Assembly (NCBI GenBank): GCA_025766275.1
Contig: JAFKAC010000005.1
Coordinates: 1,550,001 to 1,614,000, forward strand
Origin: Lactarius indigo
Taxonomy: Eukaryota; Basidiomycota; Agaricomycetes; Russulales; Russulaceae
Direction: 5' to 3'
Length of the DNA: 64,000 nucleotides
Shown here: piece by piece, positions 46,901 to 59,800 of the stretch
How positions within the stretch are numbered: position 1 is the first letter of the stretch
How the letters are laid out: each line of letters begins with the position of its first letter
The notes under the pieces: model-generated
What the model was told of the DNA's origin: nothing
Databases searched by the model: none
Seen by the model: only the letters and a program-made list of their open reading frames with translations
Made by a program: the position numbers and the translations under genes

Positions 46901-49900
46901 TCCTGAACTCTTTGCGTCAATTGCGCCGAGGATGTTATTCAGTCGGGATTCGGATACAATGTTGGAAGTGAATTGCGAAACCTCTGACCAGAATTCTCGC
47001 AGCCGAAGGATACTGCGACCAGCTTTCGATGGTACTTGTTGCAGGTTGTTCAGTTGTTCCCGAACGTGCTTTGTCTGCTCATCGAGGAAGTCAATGGTCC
47101 CATTGCTGATATTTCCGGTGATACGGCGCTCCTGGGTGATCTCAAGTCCCATTTCATACGACAAGGACACGAGTTCTGTGTTCCAGAAGTCCAATCTAGC
47201 GCTTTGCATAGCCGCTGGATCTAATGGGACATCCGGGATGTATAGATGTGTGAAGAGGCGGAAAAGTGCGATCCACCCGTGACCTAGAGCCCTGATATTC
47301 GTTGTACGAGATCTGTCATCGAGGCACGGTTGGTCTGTTCCCTTGCCAAGGAAACGATCAACGGAAGAGGTAAACCATTCATGCGACGAGCGCATCAGCA
47401 ATGGCAAGATCTGGGAGAAGGGGTGGAGACCATCACGAGAAGCTTGTAGGCCCCCTAGTGTGAATTCATCGAAAGAACGATAGAAGCAAAAAGCGAGCTG
47501 AATCGTGCAGTTACGTGTCATGAGTAATATTCCATGGTCTGCAAATAGAAACTCTTACAAGCACCAACGTCTTACGAAGTAACGCCGCCAGGTCCTCAAT
47601 CCGGGTCGAGCACCACCTTCCGAAAACTGCGAAGAGATGTGCGTGGTGTTCAAGGGCAATTTGATAATCGCTCGCTGTCTGCAAAGTGACATCACGCCAA
47701 TCACTAATAGTATATCAGAACGACCCGGGTCCAATACCACCCGACCTCACCAAGCATCAACTGTTGCCAGAAGCTCCATCGGTCGGAAGAGGATAGAAGG
47801 GCCATCAGGTCCACCATGGTCCCATAAACCTTGAATCCACTGATCTGAAGGTTGATAGTATTATCCCGGCCTCGCTAACTACTTTATGTCTGGTCAAAGA
47901 CAGGAACAGAAATGTCAGATGAGAACGAACGGTTTGCGGACTCCGCTGCTCGTGCAACGTGTTGGTACTGAAGGAACCGTCGTAGTGATATGGGACAGTC
48001 CGAACGCCCCAAATCAATGAGCTGGCTGAGAACCTGCATTTTGTTTAGTGGAAAATTTGCGGACCAGCTGTATCCAGCTGCGTACCGTTAAGGAGTCTCC
48101 GTCATGCATATGCGCTAGGATAGCAAGTTCTTTTATGACAGAGGTCCTGTTGATCCTAAGCACCTCATTATTTGGTGCCGGAGGTCGACAGAAGTGCTGA
48201 TGAAGGGGTGGTTATTCTCGTCAAGAGGGTAATGAACGCAATATACCAACCTGTCTGGTTGAAATTGAGACATCTTCAGAGCTCGGGCCGGTAGAGGTGG
48301 TCGCTCTCGGGAGTCGTCCCGTCACTAATGGCCCCGATAGATTAGGTACTGTCTCTGAACCCCAGTAGATGCGAGACCCACGGTACTCATCTTCGTTGTC
48401 ATCTACACCCGGGATCACTTGTACCAGCTCAGGTGGATAAGAATTTGAATTGGCCGAGCCCCTCCAGGACGACCATATATCGGTTAGACCGAACCCTGAA
48501 GTCGGTGCGACAGTTTCGGAAAGAAGCGCCGCTGACCGGGTGATGCCAGGGATGTGAACTTGTGCTGATTGAAGGGCCGATTGTATCCACGAAACCACGG
48601 CCTGTAAGAGGGAAAAATCTATGGTAACACCAAGGTGGGGTCGTAGAAAGGCGGTGTATTTAAAGAGGTCAATGATCAATTGAATTTCCACCTGCAATTA
48701 CTGTCAGTTACAGCAAGCTTTCGTATTGATTTCGTTCTCACAGATGAATGTTGATTGAAATTGTCTGGGATGTCTCGAAGTAACTTCGTGCCATGTTCGT
48801 TTGTACTCCTCACGAACTCATCTACACAAGCCAGGATAGGGTGAGATGGACTCTCCGCTATAATGTTACCCCCTGCGTTGGGGCGTGGCAATGGTCGTTC
48901 GCCGAAGCCATCGTAAACTTTCGTCCTCACGAACAGTTCGTACGTGCGCAGGATCGCGTGTCGGGCCACCGTATAGTCGGATTCTTTGAGTGGATCCCTA
49001 AAGGTCGCCATCTTCGTGAAAGAATCCATGGGCTAGCCAATATTTAGTACATGCAGCAACAGTTTTCCGAGGCGCTATGACACAGGAGATACTAACCTGA
49101 GTTGGACTGAAGACAGAGGAGGCTGGCCAGATCCGCTGCCGGGTGTGCCCGAGCTGGAGCCAAATTGGGTCACCTCTAGCCAAATCAAGAACCAGGTGCA
49201 AGTTGCGGAAGGGCCCAGTTCGATCGGACGAATAGAGCCCCGAAATATATCGAGAAAGGTGGCTTGTGTAGGCAGGTGTTATTGAGCGAACAAAGACATT
49301 GAGGGCAGCTAGAGGTGGTGACCCGAGAGTTGAGGCATCGCGAGGGAAAATCGAGGCGACATGGTCAATAACAGCTGAGGCAGACGAATCGCCCGATATG
49401 ACCGTTGCAGGTGGCCAAGAGGCACACGGTTCTGCGGGCGGCAAATCCTGCAAGCACCTCCGCATCACCTCGAAGTCCACGGGGGACATAAAACTGGCAT
49501 CCACAGTACGCGGCGGTGGCAAAAAGTAGGAACTCTTGAAGCCGACACCTGTCCTCGTGGTTTCGCCTGGGAGACAACGAGACTTCGGTGCCACGATTCC
49601 GCATAGCTCTGGAAAGCTCCCCAAGACGAGGGTCAACGCACATCACTAGTCGGAAATTTGGGTGAGGGACAATGACCGGAGTTACTCCATCCACAAGACC
49701 TCGCTCGTTGAGAGTGAGAACACCAGAGGGCTCGCATAGTGAATTAAGTCGATCTAGGACCGATGGGCTACAAAGATTTGCGTTGTCGAGTAAGAGCCAA
49801 TGGCCTTCTTTCAGCGCTTTGACAAGGGGTCCGTCGATCCATTCGAATTGTCCCACGGTTCTCGACGTCGAGAGCTCAGCACGAAGTTCCTTCTGGAGGT

Positions 49901-52900
49901 CAAGCCTTTCCTGGATGCAGAGATCGTCCGGTATTAGTAAGCTCTCCAAGAAGCTCAAGGTTGCCCTCAGAAGATTGGGAAATGCCTCGATCGGGGGTGG
50001 GGTAGCAATTGCCGTCCTCAACTGTCCCAGATTGGAAAGATTGTGGCTTCTGCACCCATTGAAGGTACGCGAGATAGTTTCGACAAGCCGGAGTACACGA
50101 CGAACAAGAGCAAGAGCGCGGAAATTGCTATCAACTTGCTCGTAGCTTCCTAGGATGTCTGAAGTGTCCGTAGCGTGATTAACGGAGAGTTCTTGTAGCG
50201 CGTTTCCTGTCAGCTCCGCAACTACACGCACTAGCGATGTCTTCCCCGAGTCTGGCGCCCCAGAAACGATGACGAGCCACCCCTTCTGTAGCGCGAGCCC
50301 CATCGCTTCGATCCATGGTAGATGTGCTTGAAGCACGACTCCAGGTCTCAAGAGTGATTTGAAGAACTGCCTTCTGTCTTCGACAAAATGCCCAACTTTT
50401 ACATTCGACGACGAGATAAATGGATGTGGTGCACTGGACAGGAAGTCGCTGGAAAGGTTGAATACCGAATCAAATAGTGTACGGGCCGACTCTCTGTCGG
50501 AATCAGTTCGAAAGCGGGCAAGGTACACGGTGCGAAGATGCTCTACGGGATGAGGAGGTGCATCAGTCCCACACAGCAAGGCACCCCACCGGAAGATATC
50601 TCGCAAGTTGAACTCCCAAGGACTTCCGTCTCTCCCGAATGAGCGCTTCAGAGCGGTCTCTGTCTCCAATAGCGAGTTGTATGTGATCATGCGTTTCAAC
50701 CAATCCTCCGGGTAATCAGGGAATGCGTGCTTTGAGATCAGCAGAAGGTCAGTGGTCGTTAACGGGTCAACGAAGACCTTTGTAAAGCGATTGACGTAGG
50801 ATTTTGGGAGTCCTTTACGGCCACCGCCTTGTTGGATAGGGTTTTGAGCGGCAAATATACGGAAAGACGGATGACGTGAGAAGGACCTTCCCAATTCCGG
50901 AATATAAACCGTTCCCCGATGATCGAGTACGGCGTTTAGTCCTTCGAGCACTGACTGAGGAGCTAGATTCATTTCGTCAAGGAGAACCCAATGCCCCTCT
51001 TGCATAGCCTTGAGGAACTCAGCCTCCTTCCACGCAAACTCACCCGGACAACCACCATCCACGGGGAGATCCGCACCGAAAAGGTCCGTGAGGTCGGTCT
51101 GATCTGAAAAGTTGATGCGGTATAAATGATACCCGCAAAGATTGGCGAGTGTGGTAATAAGACTGGTCTTCCCCACACCAGGGCTCCCTTCAAGAAGTAT
51201 GGGTTTCGTGACCTGAGAGGCACGAAGTAGACGCATTATATTGTCTCGGGTGGTCGGCGCTTGAATGTTATACGCGTAACGAACTGGTTTCTTGGTGCCC
51301 CGTGGGATAGCAAATACGCCTAGTTGGGCGTACGTGTCTACATTGTGAGTGATATTATAAATAGAAGGGCCTATCAGGGCCAATGGGGACCATTTCTTGC
51401 AGTATTGAAAGGGAGTCGTCTCTGACTTTACGTAACGCAGCCGAGGAGAAGCCGGAGAGTGCAGGCAAGGAACCCAGGCCGTCTAAACAGGCCATATGAG
51501 CAGCGTGATGCTGCGAGTCCCGACCATTAATACTAAAACACGTTGTAATATCGAAGGATGTCTCACAAAGATCTCGTCAAGAGGCATCGTCTTCGTCGCG
51601 GTACTGTCTAGCATCGAGTTAGAGAACGTGACCCAAGCCTTGCAATGAATGTCAGTAAACGGCGTCTGCACGTCCTCCCGTGAAAATTAAGACTGACCAG
51701 TATATCACGGAGACCAAACAGAGAGGGCTCTGAGACGTGGAGACTTAACCATTCAATGAAGTTGAGGACGAGGTTCGTGTAAGGCTGGAGACTTTCGTGT
51801 CGCCACGAGCTAGCAACGATTTGAGCAATATCCGCTCTTTCGTTCACCGGGGGCACCCAGATCTCAGTGAACCTGTTGCGTAATGCTGGCGATAGCTCCT
51901 TTTTACCATAATCCCCACCGGGGTTCATCGTCGCAACAAGTCGAAATCCAGGCACCGCCTGCAGAAGAGAACCTTCCGCGTTGTCTCCCCCCTTTTCTGC
52001 GAGGACCACGATGCGCGAAGGCTCCAGAACGCTATTCAGTCTCTCAAGTACGGAGTCATCTGCCAGGGAAATCTCGTCCAGTAACAAGACATCTCCGTGT
52101 TCCATGGCTTCGACAAGAGGGCCATTATGCCACTCAAAGATGGCATTAATTCGCTGGAGCCTTCGTTTCACATCCTCCGCTTTGTTTGGGCTAACAAGTT
52201 GAGATTTCATCAAGTGATTCACGGCAGCGATGAGGGAAGCAGCATCGTTGGGAATATCGGATATACCGCATTGAAGTAGCAGCGAAGACGCTTCACTGAA
52301 CGCGTCGGTTTCGGCAGCAGCTTTGTTACGGATAGGCCTGAGACCCCCAATGAGGTCCGCAGTTTCGGTGTTCTGGTGGCAGTTAAGAGCGAGCAAATGC
52401 TTGTTGACTGCGTCTGCGTAGACTTGACATATCGAGGTCTTTCCAGAACCAGTCTCACCAACAAGCAAGATCGGCTCTTTGAAGAGTAAGGCACGGCCAA
52501 CGAGGACCATGAGCCTCTGCATGGCCTTGGTCCAGACGATGTTGGATGAGGAAGGGATATCGAAGCCAAGGAAGCCAGTAGCATTGCCTCTGAAACGATT
52601 GAAGCTATAGAGCGTGGTTTCGTCGATTTGCACTTTCATGATAGATTCAATAACGCTCTTGACAACGGCCTTGTCGTCTTCTCGGCGCGCGCGTTCGGCA
52701 AGGAGCATGTAGCCATTTTCTGCCAGTTCTTGGTAACCAACTGCGTCCCTACCAGCCCACCGGAAAAGATCACGGAGAGTGGCGAAACCTTGTTTACTCT
52801 CGAAAACGCGGCTGGACTGCCGTAGCTTCTGTAATTCGCGGAAAACGGTAACGATGCGTTGAGCATAAGATGGCGCGATGCGGCAACGCTGGCATAGGAT

Positions 52901-55900
52901 CGTCTCGAGCTCTGCTTGTGGAATATCTTCGAAGTGGACTTCCAAAAAACGACTTCGAAAGGCCCGTGACAGGACTTTGCGGCCCGGGTATAGGCCAGGG
53001 GGATTCTGAGTAGCAAACAGTATGAAATGTGGGTGCGGTTTAATCACTTCCTGCGTCTCGGGGATGAAGATCTCGCGGTTGTCGTCCAAAAGGCGATTCA
53101 ATGCTTCGAGGATATCTGTTGGCGCAAGGTTCAACTCATCCAATACGATCCAATCTCCTTGGCGTAGTGCTTGGACAAGTAGCCCATCTTTGAAGACTAG
53201 CTTGCCGGAAACAGGATCAGAGACGTAAGTTCCCAGATATTCCTGGATGTCCGTGTGCTCGTGATTATTGATCCGGACGAAGCGATGACCTGTCCTCTTT
53301 GCTAGGAATTCGACAGTGCTGGTCTTCCCGCTGGACGTCGGCCCCTCAATCAGAACAGGAAACATCCTAGTAGAGATAATGCGTGCGAGGTCAATCAGTT
53401 TTCTCTCAACGGACGGTGTAATGACGTAATCATCGGTTGGAAGTTCGTCTAAGCTGCCTCGTTCGAGATAAAAAGGACCAAGCTTGACGAAATCCCCTAG
53501 AGGGCGTGACCTTGGAGGTGCGGGTTCCCTCGTGAGTAGTAGACGGACATTGCGGACCCCATTCATTAAATGTTTTTGTGCAAGGGAGGTGACAAGCTCG
53601 GCACTCGGCACATCCAGAGCCATCGTAAATGTCATCAAGCACCCTTCCCACAACGCCCTTCGAAGGCTGAACGCGCTGGCAATTTCGGCGGCGAAAGTCA
53701 AAGCCCTCGTCAAAGTTCGCATGTTGAAGTGGGGACAACGGTTAGATCCGTCGGCTAGCCGTTTGTCTACGGAGAGTGCCTTGACGGCGGAGTAGAATTC
53801 CGCCACATCCATGATCGCCGCTTTGTCGCTGACAGCGGAGGGACCAATATACTGAGTTATGATGGCCAGGAGTGTTTCACGATCTGCGTCGGGAGGTGGA
53901 ACGTCTATCTCCGTGAAATAAGACCTGATATTAGGTGGGAGATCCTTCTTTCCAGCATCAGTCGCCGGGTTCATACAAGCAAAGAGCCGAAAGTCGGGGT
54001 GACGAGGAACCGGTTCCATGAAGCCTTGTTCGGTCAACGTAATGGACGAAACAGGATCGCGAAGTAACGTTGAAACAGACTCGAGCGTCTCTGGGCTCGC
54101 AAGATTAATTTCGTCGAGCAAAATCCTGAGCAAGATCAGTCTCCTCGTGACCACTGAAAGGCGAGTTGCGCACCAGTCCCCAGATCTTAGTGCTTTCACA
54201 AGTGGCCCTTCCACGAAACCAAACGCAAATTTGCCTTTCTTTGTGACATACTGGGCCTCAAACTGCAAAACATCTTGCTCGAAAGTTGTCCAATTCCTTT
54301 CTGACTCTTGAAAGTGCGCTGTTCCCGTCCTCCTGCGTTTTCGGGGGGCTTCTGAATCGGACCTGTCTCCCCTGCTGTGGATGAGACTTCGCCAACCCAA
54401 GGAATCGAAGAACAGACCTGACGTCCTCGCCTAGCCTCTCTTGGATTTTATCCTTCGCTAATCTCACACTTTCCCTCCACAGCCCAGCAGCTCGTTTCCA
54501 CTTCCCTTCCTTAACCGCTTTCCACGCGGACTCTTGGAACTTCAGATTCTTCTTCTGACTGAACGTACTTCGAAATAAGTCCAGGAACCGCAGCTGCAAC
54601 TCAGAACCAGGGACGCGTGCGTCAATTGGTTTGAAGGAACCAAGTAGATCCGATGACTCTGTCTGCTGCGAGAGATTTAGAGAGATAAGTGGAATTCGGA
54701 GTAGCGACGCGAGGTGAGTAATGACGCTCGTTTTGCCTGTGCCTGTCTCCCCCGTAAGGAGAACGGGTTCACCCCTTGAAACGCAAGTGGCAATCCGGGA
54801 CATGAGCGTTATCGCAGGGCGGTGGATTGCAAACGGGCGTAGGGGAGGCGCGATAGCCGTCTTGTCTATCCGCGCTGACAATTTCACACGGCCCAGACGT
54901 AAAGCGGTAGTACAACCGTTGGCGTCTGGCTCGTTGACAAACTCAGGAACATGATGACGAAGGAGCCAATCGCATTTTTCCTGCGCAAGGCCAAGATGTT
55001 CTGCAATGACGGTGGAAATAGCAACATTGAATGTACGGGAAGAAGTGGTTAGAGACCCAACTCCAAAGAAAACATCTCGGGCCTCCAAGAACATTTCCTC
55101 GCGCAGTGCTGGACTTGGAAATACAGAAACAAGTTTGCCACCTTGACCAATTTCAGTATGTGGAGTATTCACATCCATTGGGCGATACAAAGCGGGGAGG
55201 AGAGCGTCCAAGCGCGAGCAGTACTTTCGTAGATCGCGCAAGTTTATATTTCGATCAGAAGTGGTGGACTCTACGGTCTTGATGGCACCCCACAAGGTAG
55301 TGATTCCCCAGGCAGCAGCGCCAGAGAGTCTGGGGAATAAGCCGGAAACTATGTCGCAAAGCTCCTCTTGACCAGGGGAGGGGATGATGACTTCGTGGAA
55401 CTTATGCGCTCCGAAGAATAAAGGAGTGGGGGGTTGGCCATTGGAAATGAGTAGTGACCGCGTAGCGAAGATAGCAAAGCTCTCTGCAGCCACCAACTCT
55501 TCTCGACTAGGGACCGACAACTTCGCTCGCCCACCGATCCACTTGCCTATACCCACAGACTCAACAAGAGGCTTGATAGTTCCGAGTACTTCATTGCTCC
55601 CTTTGTCCACGTCTTGAAAAACAACCCATCGGCCTGTTCTCATTGCTCGCACTAGCACGCCTTCTCTCCACTCGAAAGTACCGGGAGATCTTGTAGAGTG
55701 TACGTACGAACCAAGAAGAGACCTGGCGTCCATGGACGTATCCGCGAGGTTGATTATGACGAGCTGATTCTTGACATTCGGATATAACTTCGACGCAAGA
55801 TGAGAAAGAAGGAGTGTTTTTCCCGAGGACGAAGGCGCTGTAAGGAGAACAGGAAGACGAAGCGACACGAGCAACGCTAAGGTACGCAGCGAATTGACTG

Positions 55901-56894
55901 TGGTGTTGGTACAGACTAAGGGAGGTGCCGGGCTCGCAGGGACGGCGTGACGACGAAACAGCAGCACCCCATGGATGTTCGTGATCAGAGGGCTATAGAA
56001 ACATGTTAGAGATGGTTGGGATGTGCCAATAGAACGCACCTTAAGTCGGAAGGTTCTATGAACTGACCACTCTGCCTCATAGAGAAGTCCCATGTATCAG
56101 CAGCGATAGCGCACCGCGCATCGTAGATCCGCTGCATTTCAATAACAGGCAGGAGCCAGCCGTCGATGGTAATGACCCGCTCGCAAACGTCTATCCCGAA
56201 TTCCAACGGGCATTCCGCAGTGGCCATTGAACCCACGAGACTATTTTCCAGTTTCTCCCTCTCGAGCTCGCTCATCCCACTTTGTAACGCATAACATCGT
56301 ATGGCCAGGTATCGGACACCAGCGTCGGGATGTGGTGTCCAAAATAGTCCAGCAAGAGGCTCTAATGGCCAGTCAAGCCAGTTTGGAAGTTCGGGATTGG
56401 CGACCAAAATGCGATAGTAAGCAAGGAGTAGACGATGGAGACGGGAAGGGGAAACTGCTTCGAGTGGTGCGGAACCAAGAGCTGTGGATATAGGGCCGGT
56501 TTTGTGGGTGTAATCTTGTAGGAACACTGAAAGAATGCTACAGGAGAATCAAGCACGTGTGGGATGAGACACTCTAAAGGACGTACGGAAAAATTTCCAC
56601 ATGGGGCTGCAGCAAAAGACATAAAGCGCAGAGCTTATCTTCTAGTTCATCCGCGTTTTCTAGCCAACGTGCGCATAGATCAAGCAAGAGTGGACGGAAA
56701 GTATCCGCGATGGTGGTTGTGTAAGCGGGAATGAGAAGAAGTTTTGACGCTAATAATAATAACTCTTTGGGCGATGCATCAGCCAGATTTGTTTGGGAGT
56801 GAACAGTCCACGCGGGATATTTGGATGCGAAATCAAGGCATTGTGATCTGAGATCAAGTGTGAGTGGGTCTCGAATATTTCCAGTAAGAGACAT
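40934..56894 (-). CDS. MDN1: Midasin (Rea1), giant AAA ATPase of ribosome assembly
   Basis: Midasin removes assembly factors from pre-60S ribosomes. Start ATG 56894 (MSLTGNIRDP). Six AAA modules follow, with Walker A motifs APSSSGKT (about 55810), GETGTGKT (about 54740), EGPTSSGKT (about 53330), VGETGSGKT (about 52450), EGSPGVGKT (about 51180) and SGAPDSGKT (about 50240). A long helical linker covers about 49500-44000, and an Asp/Glu-rich tail about 43700-42300. The MIDAS domain near 41610 carries FVVLDDSRSMAES (DxSxS). Stop TAG at 40936-40934. Exons are long and introns short, including a 48-bp in-phase one near 54160-54115. About thirteen +1 breaks are needed, near 56588, 54385, 51365, 49568, 47885, 47751, 46722, 46087, 43860, 43266, 42840, 42249 and 42130. 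For a single-copy essential gene this points to sequence error. Confidence 0.95.
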
Positions 56895-59800
56895 CTTCGA
56901 CGATGTCAATGACCCGTGCGGAGTGCGACCTGTGTCATTTTTTGCAGCGTCGATGACGTAATCGCACTGTCCAGAAAAGGTAGTCAGTCCCCACCCCACG
57001 GCGTCACTGCGGCAGAGTCTTCACAACCCACGCCCCATATACTCATAGCGTCGCAAGTAATTCGTAACATTCAATAGAGGAGCCGAGTACCAATTATGAA
57101 GCTGGCTTCGAGGCTCAAGTGACACCAATTCGCTCAGACTGTATCGAATCCTAGTACTTTCTCTGGAAACTCCGTACTTTCAGAAATATATCTTGATCAT
57201 GATGACACCAGACAGCGTGGAACAGCGTCTCGGCTGTATCCCTCCCCCACTGGGCACACTCGATGCTGCTCCATTCTGCGCCTCGAAATACGAACGCGTT
57301 GCCATTCGATAGTTTAGCATTGTCTTAGACAAGTCTAACTTATGAGTTATCGCCAGGAAACATTCCTGGAGGTGTACGGTGTTCGAGCGTCTCAAGAAGA
57401 CTCACTAGCGTGCCTGACTCTACTGGGCTCCACGTGCTCTTTTCGCTTCTCACTTCTATGCAATGTCTTTGCTTCAAATGACCTCTAGTTGTAAGTTTCT
57501 GCCTTACCTGGTTGATTCCAACTCGTTTCCACACGGCGCGTTCAAGGGCGTGTTCATAAACACATCTGGTGCCTTTTGGTTCTAGAAGGGGCTCATATTT
57601 ACAAATTATGATTACAAAAGTACGAACTGTGTCCTTTTGACCTCAGGGAACACCGCCCTCAGGACTCTTATGCCATGATCATCCCTTCCTCTCGCTCGCG
57701 TTGTAATTCATTTCTCCGAACTCAATTGGGTCTCGCGCGGCGACTCCAAAGTTTCACGAGTCATCAAATCTCGCGTCAGCCAGTGCTATGCACGCTGTTT
57801 TTAAAAATCCATTTATTCTCAAGCATGCATCTAAGACAAAAACTGGTTGGCCGTAGCCGATTGAGGTGAGTAGGTACAGCACATAGAGCGGGCAACCCAT
57901 ACGCGTCACAATATATCCACGCACATAGTCCGTGTGAATCCCTGTTTCCACGATGATCAGTGCGAAGTCTTAAATTCTAGAAAGCTCTGATTCACTTACC
58001 AGCGGACAAGTGCCGGCGCTCGTCAATCACCGGCTGAGTATAATTCAAGAGTATAGTTCGGCGAAGGGTGAGGTGCAACACAAGGTGATCCATATTGTTC
58101 CGATACTAACTCGTTTCATGTTCACGCCGGCTCTTTCTCGAAAAATCTGATCAATACATCCAATTTGTTAGGACAAAGTGCGCATTCTGAGTCATATGTT
58201 TTGTACGATATGCTGCATTCAACCAACGGCGGGATAAGCGCATCTTGTGCATAATCCATTGGCTCAGGGAGAAGCAACCCCTTGTTCTAAGATATTGCTA
58301 GCACGCGACTCCAAACAGTCGCCCTCCAATCATAACGCACATAACGAGTCAGAAATTTACTGGAGATGCTTCTTTTCGCGGATGCCATGTGTGTTCGCTG
58401 CTCGTTTCACTGGGAATGGAACTTTCGTTGGTTTCACGTGGCCATACGATGCGGTGACGCAGGCGGAAAGAGTCATCAAACAAATTTGTGAGGCTGCATT
58501 CATGTGCCTGGCCACCCCGGCTGTTTGTGTCTGGGGAACAATCGAAAGAACCGCCTGAGCCTAGAGCTCGCGGACCTTTTGTTCCAGAAGAACAGCTGTC
58601 TACTTCCTTGACGCTCTTATCGGGGTCTTTGCCGATCAAAGCTGGCATTTGGCATTGCTTCTGTAATACAAGATGCATTTCACCGGTGCACCGATCTCGA
58701 CGTCATCGAGGCTACGACCACAGCTCGTTGCCTGTTGATGCCACCTGGACTTCGGGCCACGCTCCGGAATACTCGTTTTGAAAGACGTCATGGCCAATAG
58801 CCCAGAGGTTCGTTCCGAACTTGCCTGATCCACCTTCTTCCTCCGTAACCACGTGCGAGCAAGATTCCGCTAGCAGCAGCGCCATGTACCCGTTGTCGTC
58901 CTAGGTTCGTCCTGTCTGAGCTTCTACTGTAACCTAGGTGCATGACACAGCCGCAGGATCTCGATCGACCAGAAATAAACTATCCCCCCTTTCCCGCCAA
59001 GAAGTTCCCACGATCGCGTGGTTCTACGTCCACGCGTGCACTGTGACGACCACCGTTGAACCACGCGACCTATGGTTGACTTGGAAGGTATGTTTAGCTT
59101 TGGCTTGCTATGTGAATCGGCGGAGCTCTCAGGAAGAAACAACACACCATTACAGCGCCCAACCCCCTCATCCAATTGCATTTTCCCCTGGAGTTGGGTC
59201 TCAGTTCCACAAACCCCACCCGACTATCAATCTGTCAACCGGATCCTGAACAAACACACCTTCATTGGTATTACATCCTGGCAGCCCCTCATACATTCCG
59301 CCGATTACCCTTCCTTTTAGAACTGTACGCGCTCCGGTGCGGGGACACGTTTGCAGTGAGTGGTTGCCGCGAAATTATTGATTCAACTGAGACATCAACA
59401 CCGGTTCTCTAGGAAAGACAAAGCATCACATGTCCTTGCACCCATAGAGTTTACCTCAGTCGCGGGCACTCAGGTAATTCCCTCAGCGCCCATCGACTTC
59501 GAATGAAACAGACAATCGACACCTACTATACTATGTATATGCGGGACTTGCTCGTCCTAATGGGGTAAGCATTCCTGGACTCGCAGTATCCACTTCTGGG
59601 CAGTCCGGCACGGTTATCCGAAATTCCCTTCAGCTTTTTTGCATCTTTCAAGCCTATTGGAAGGCAGATGTTCTGGATTCGCGTAGGTCTGGATTGAAGG
59701 GGGACTCGACTTTTATGGCAGTTACATCATGCCCCAGCCAGTACGTGAATTAGTACTCGAGGGACGATGACTTGAAAATATTTCCTTCTCCTAGGTGATG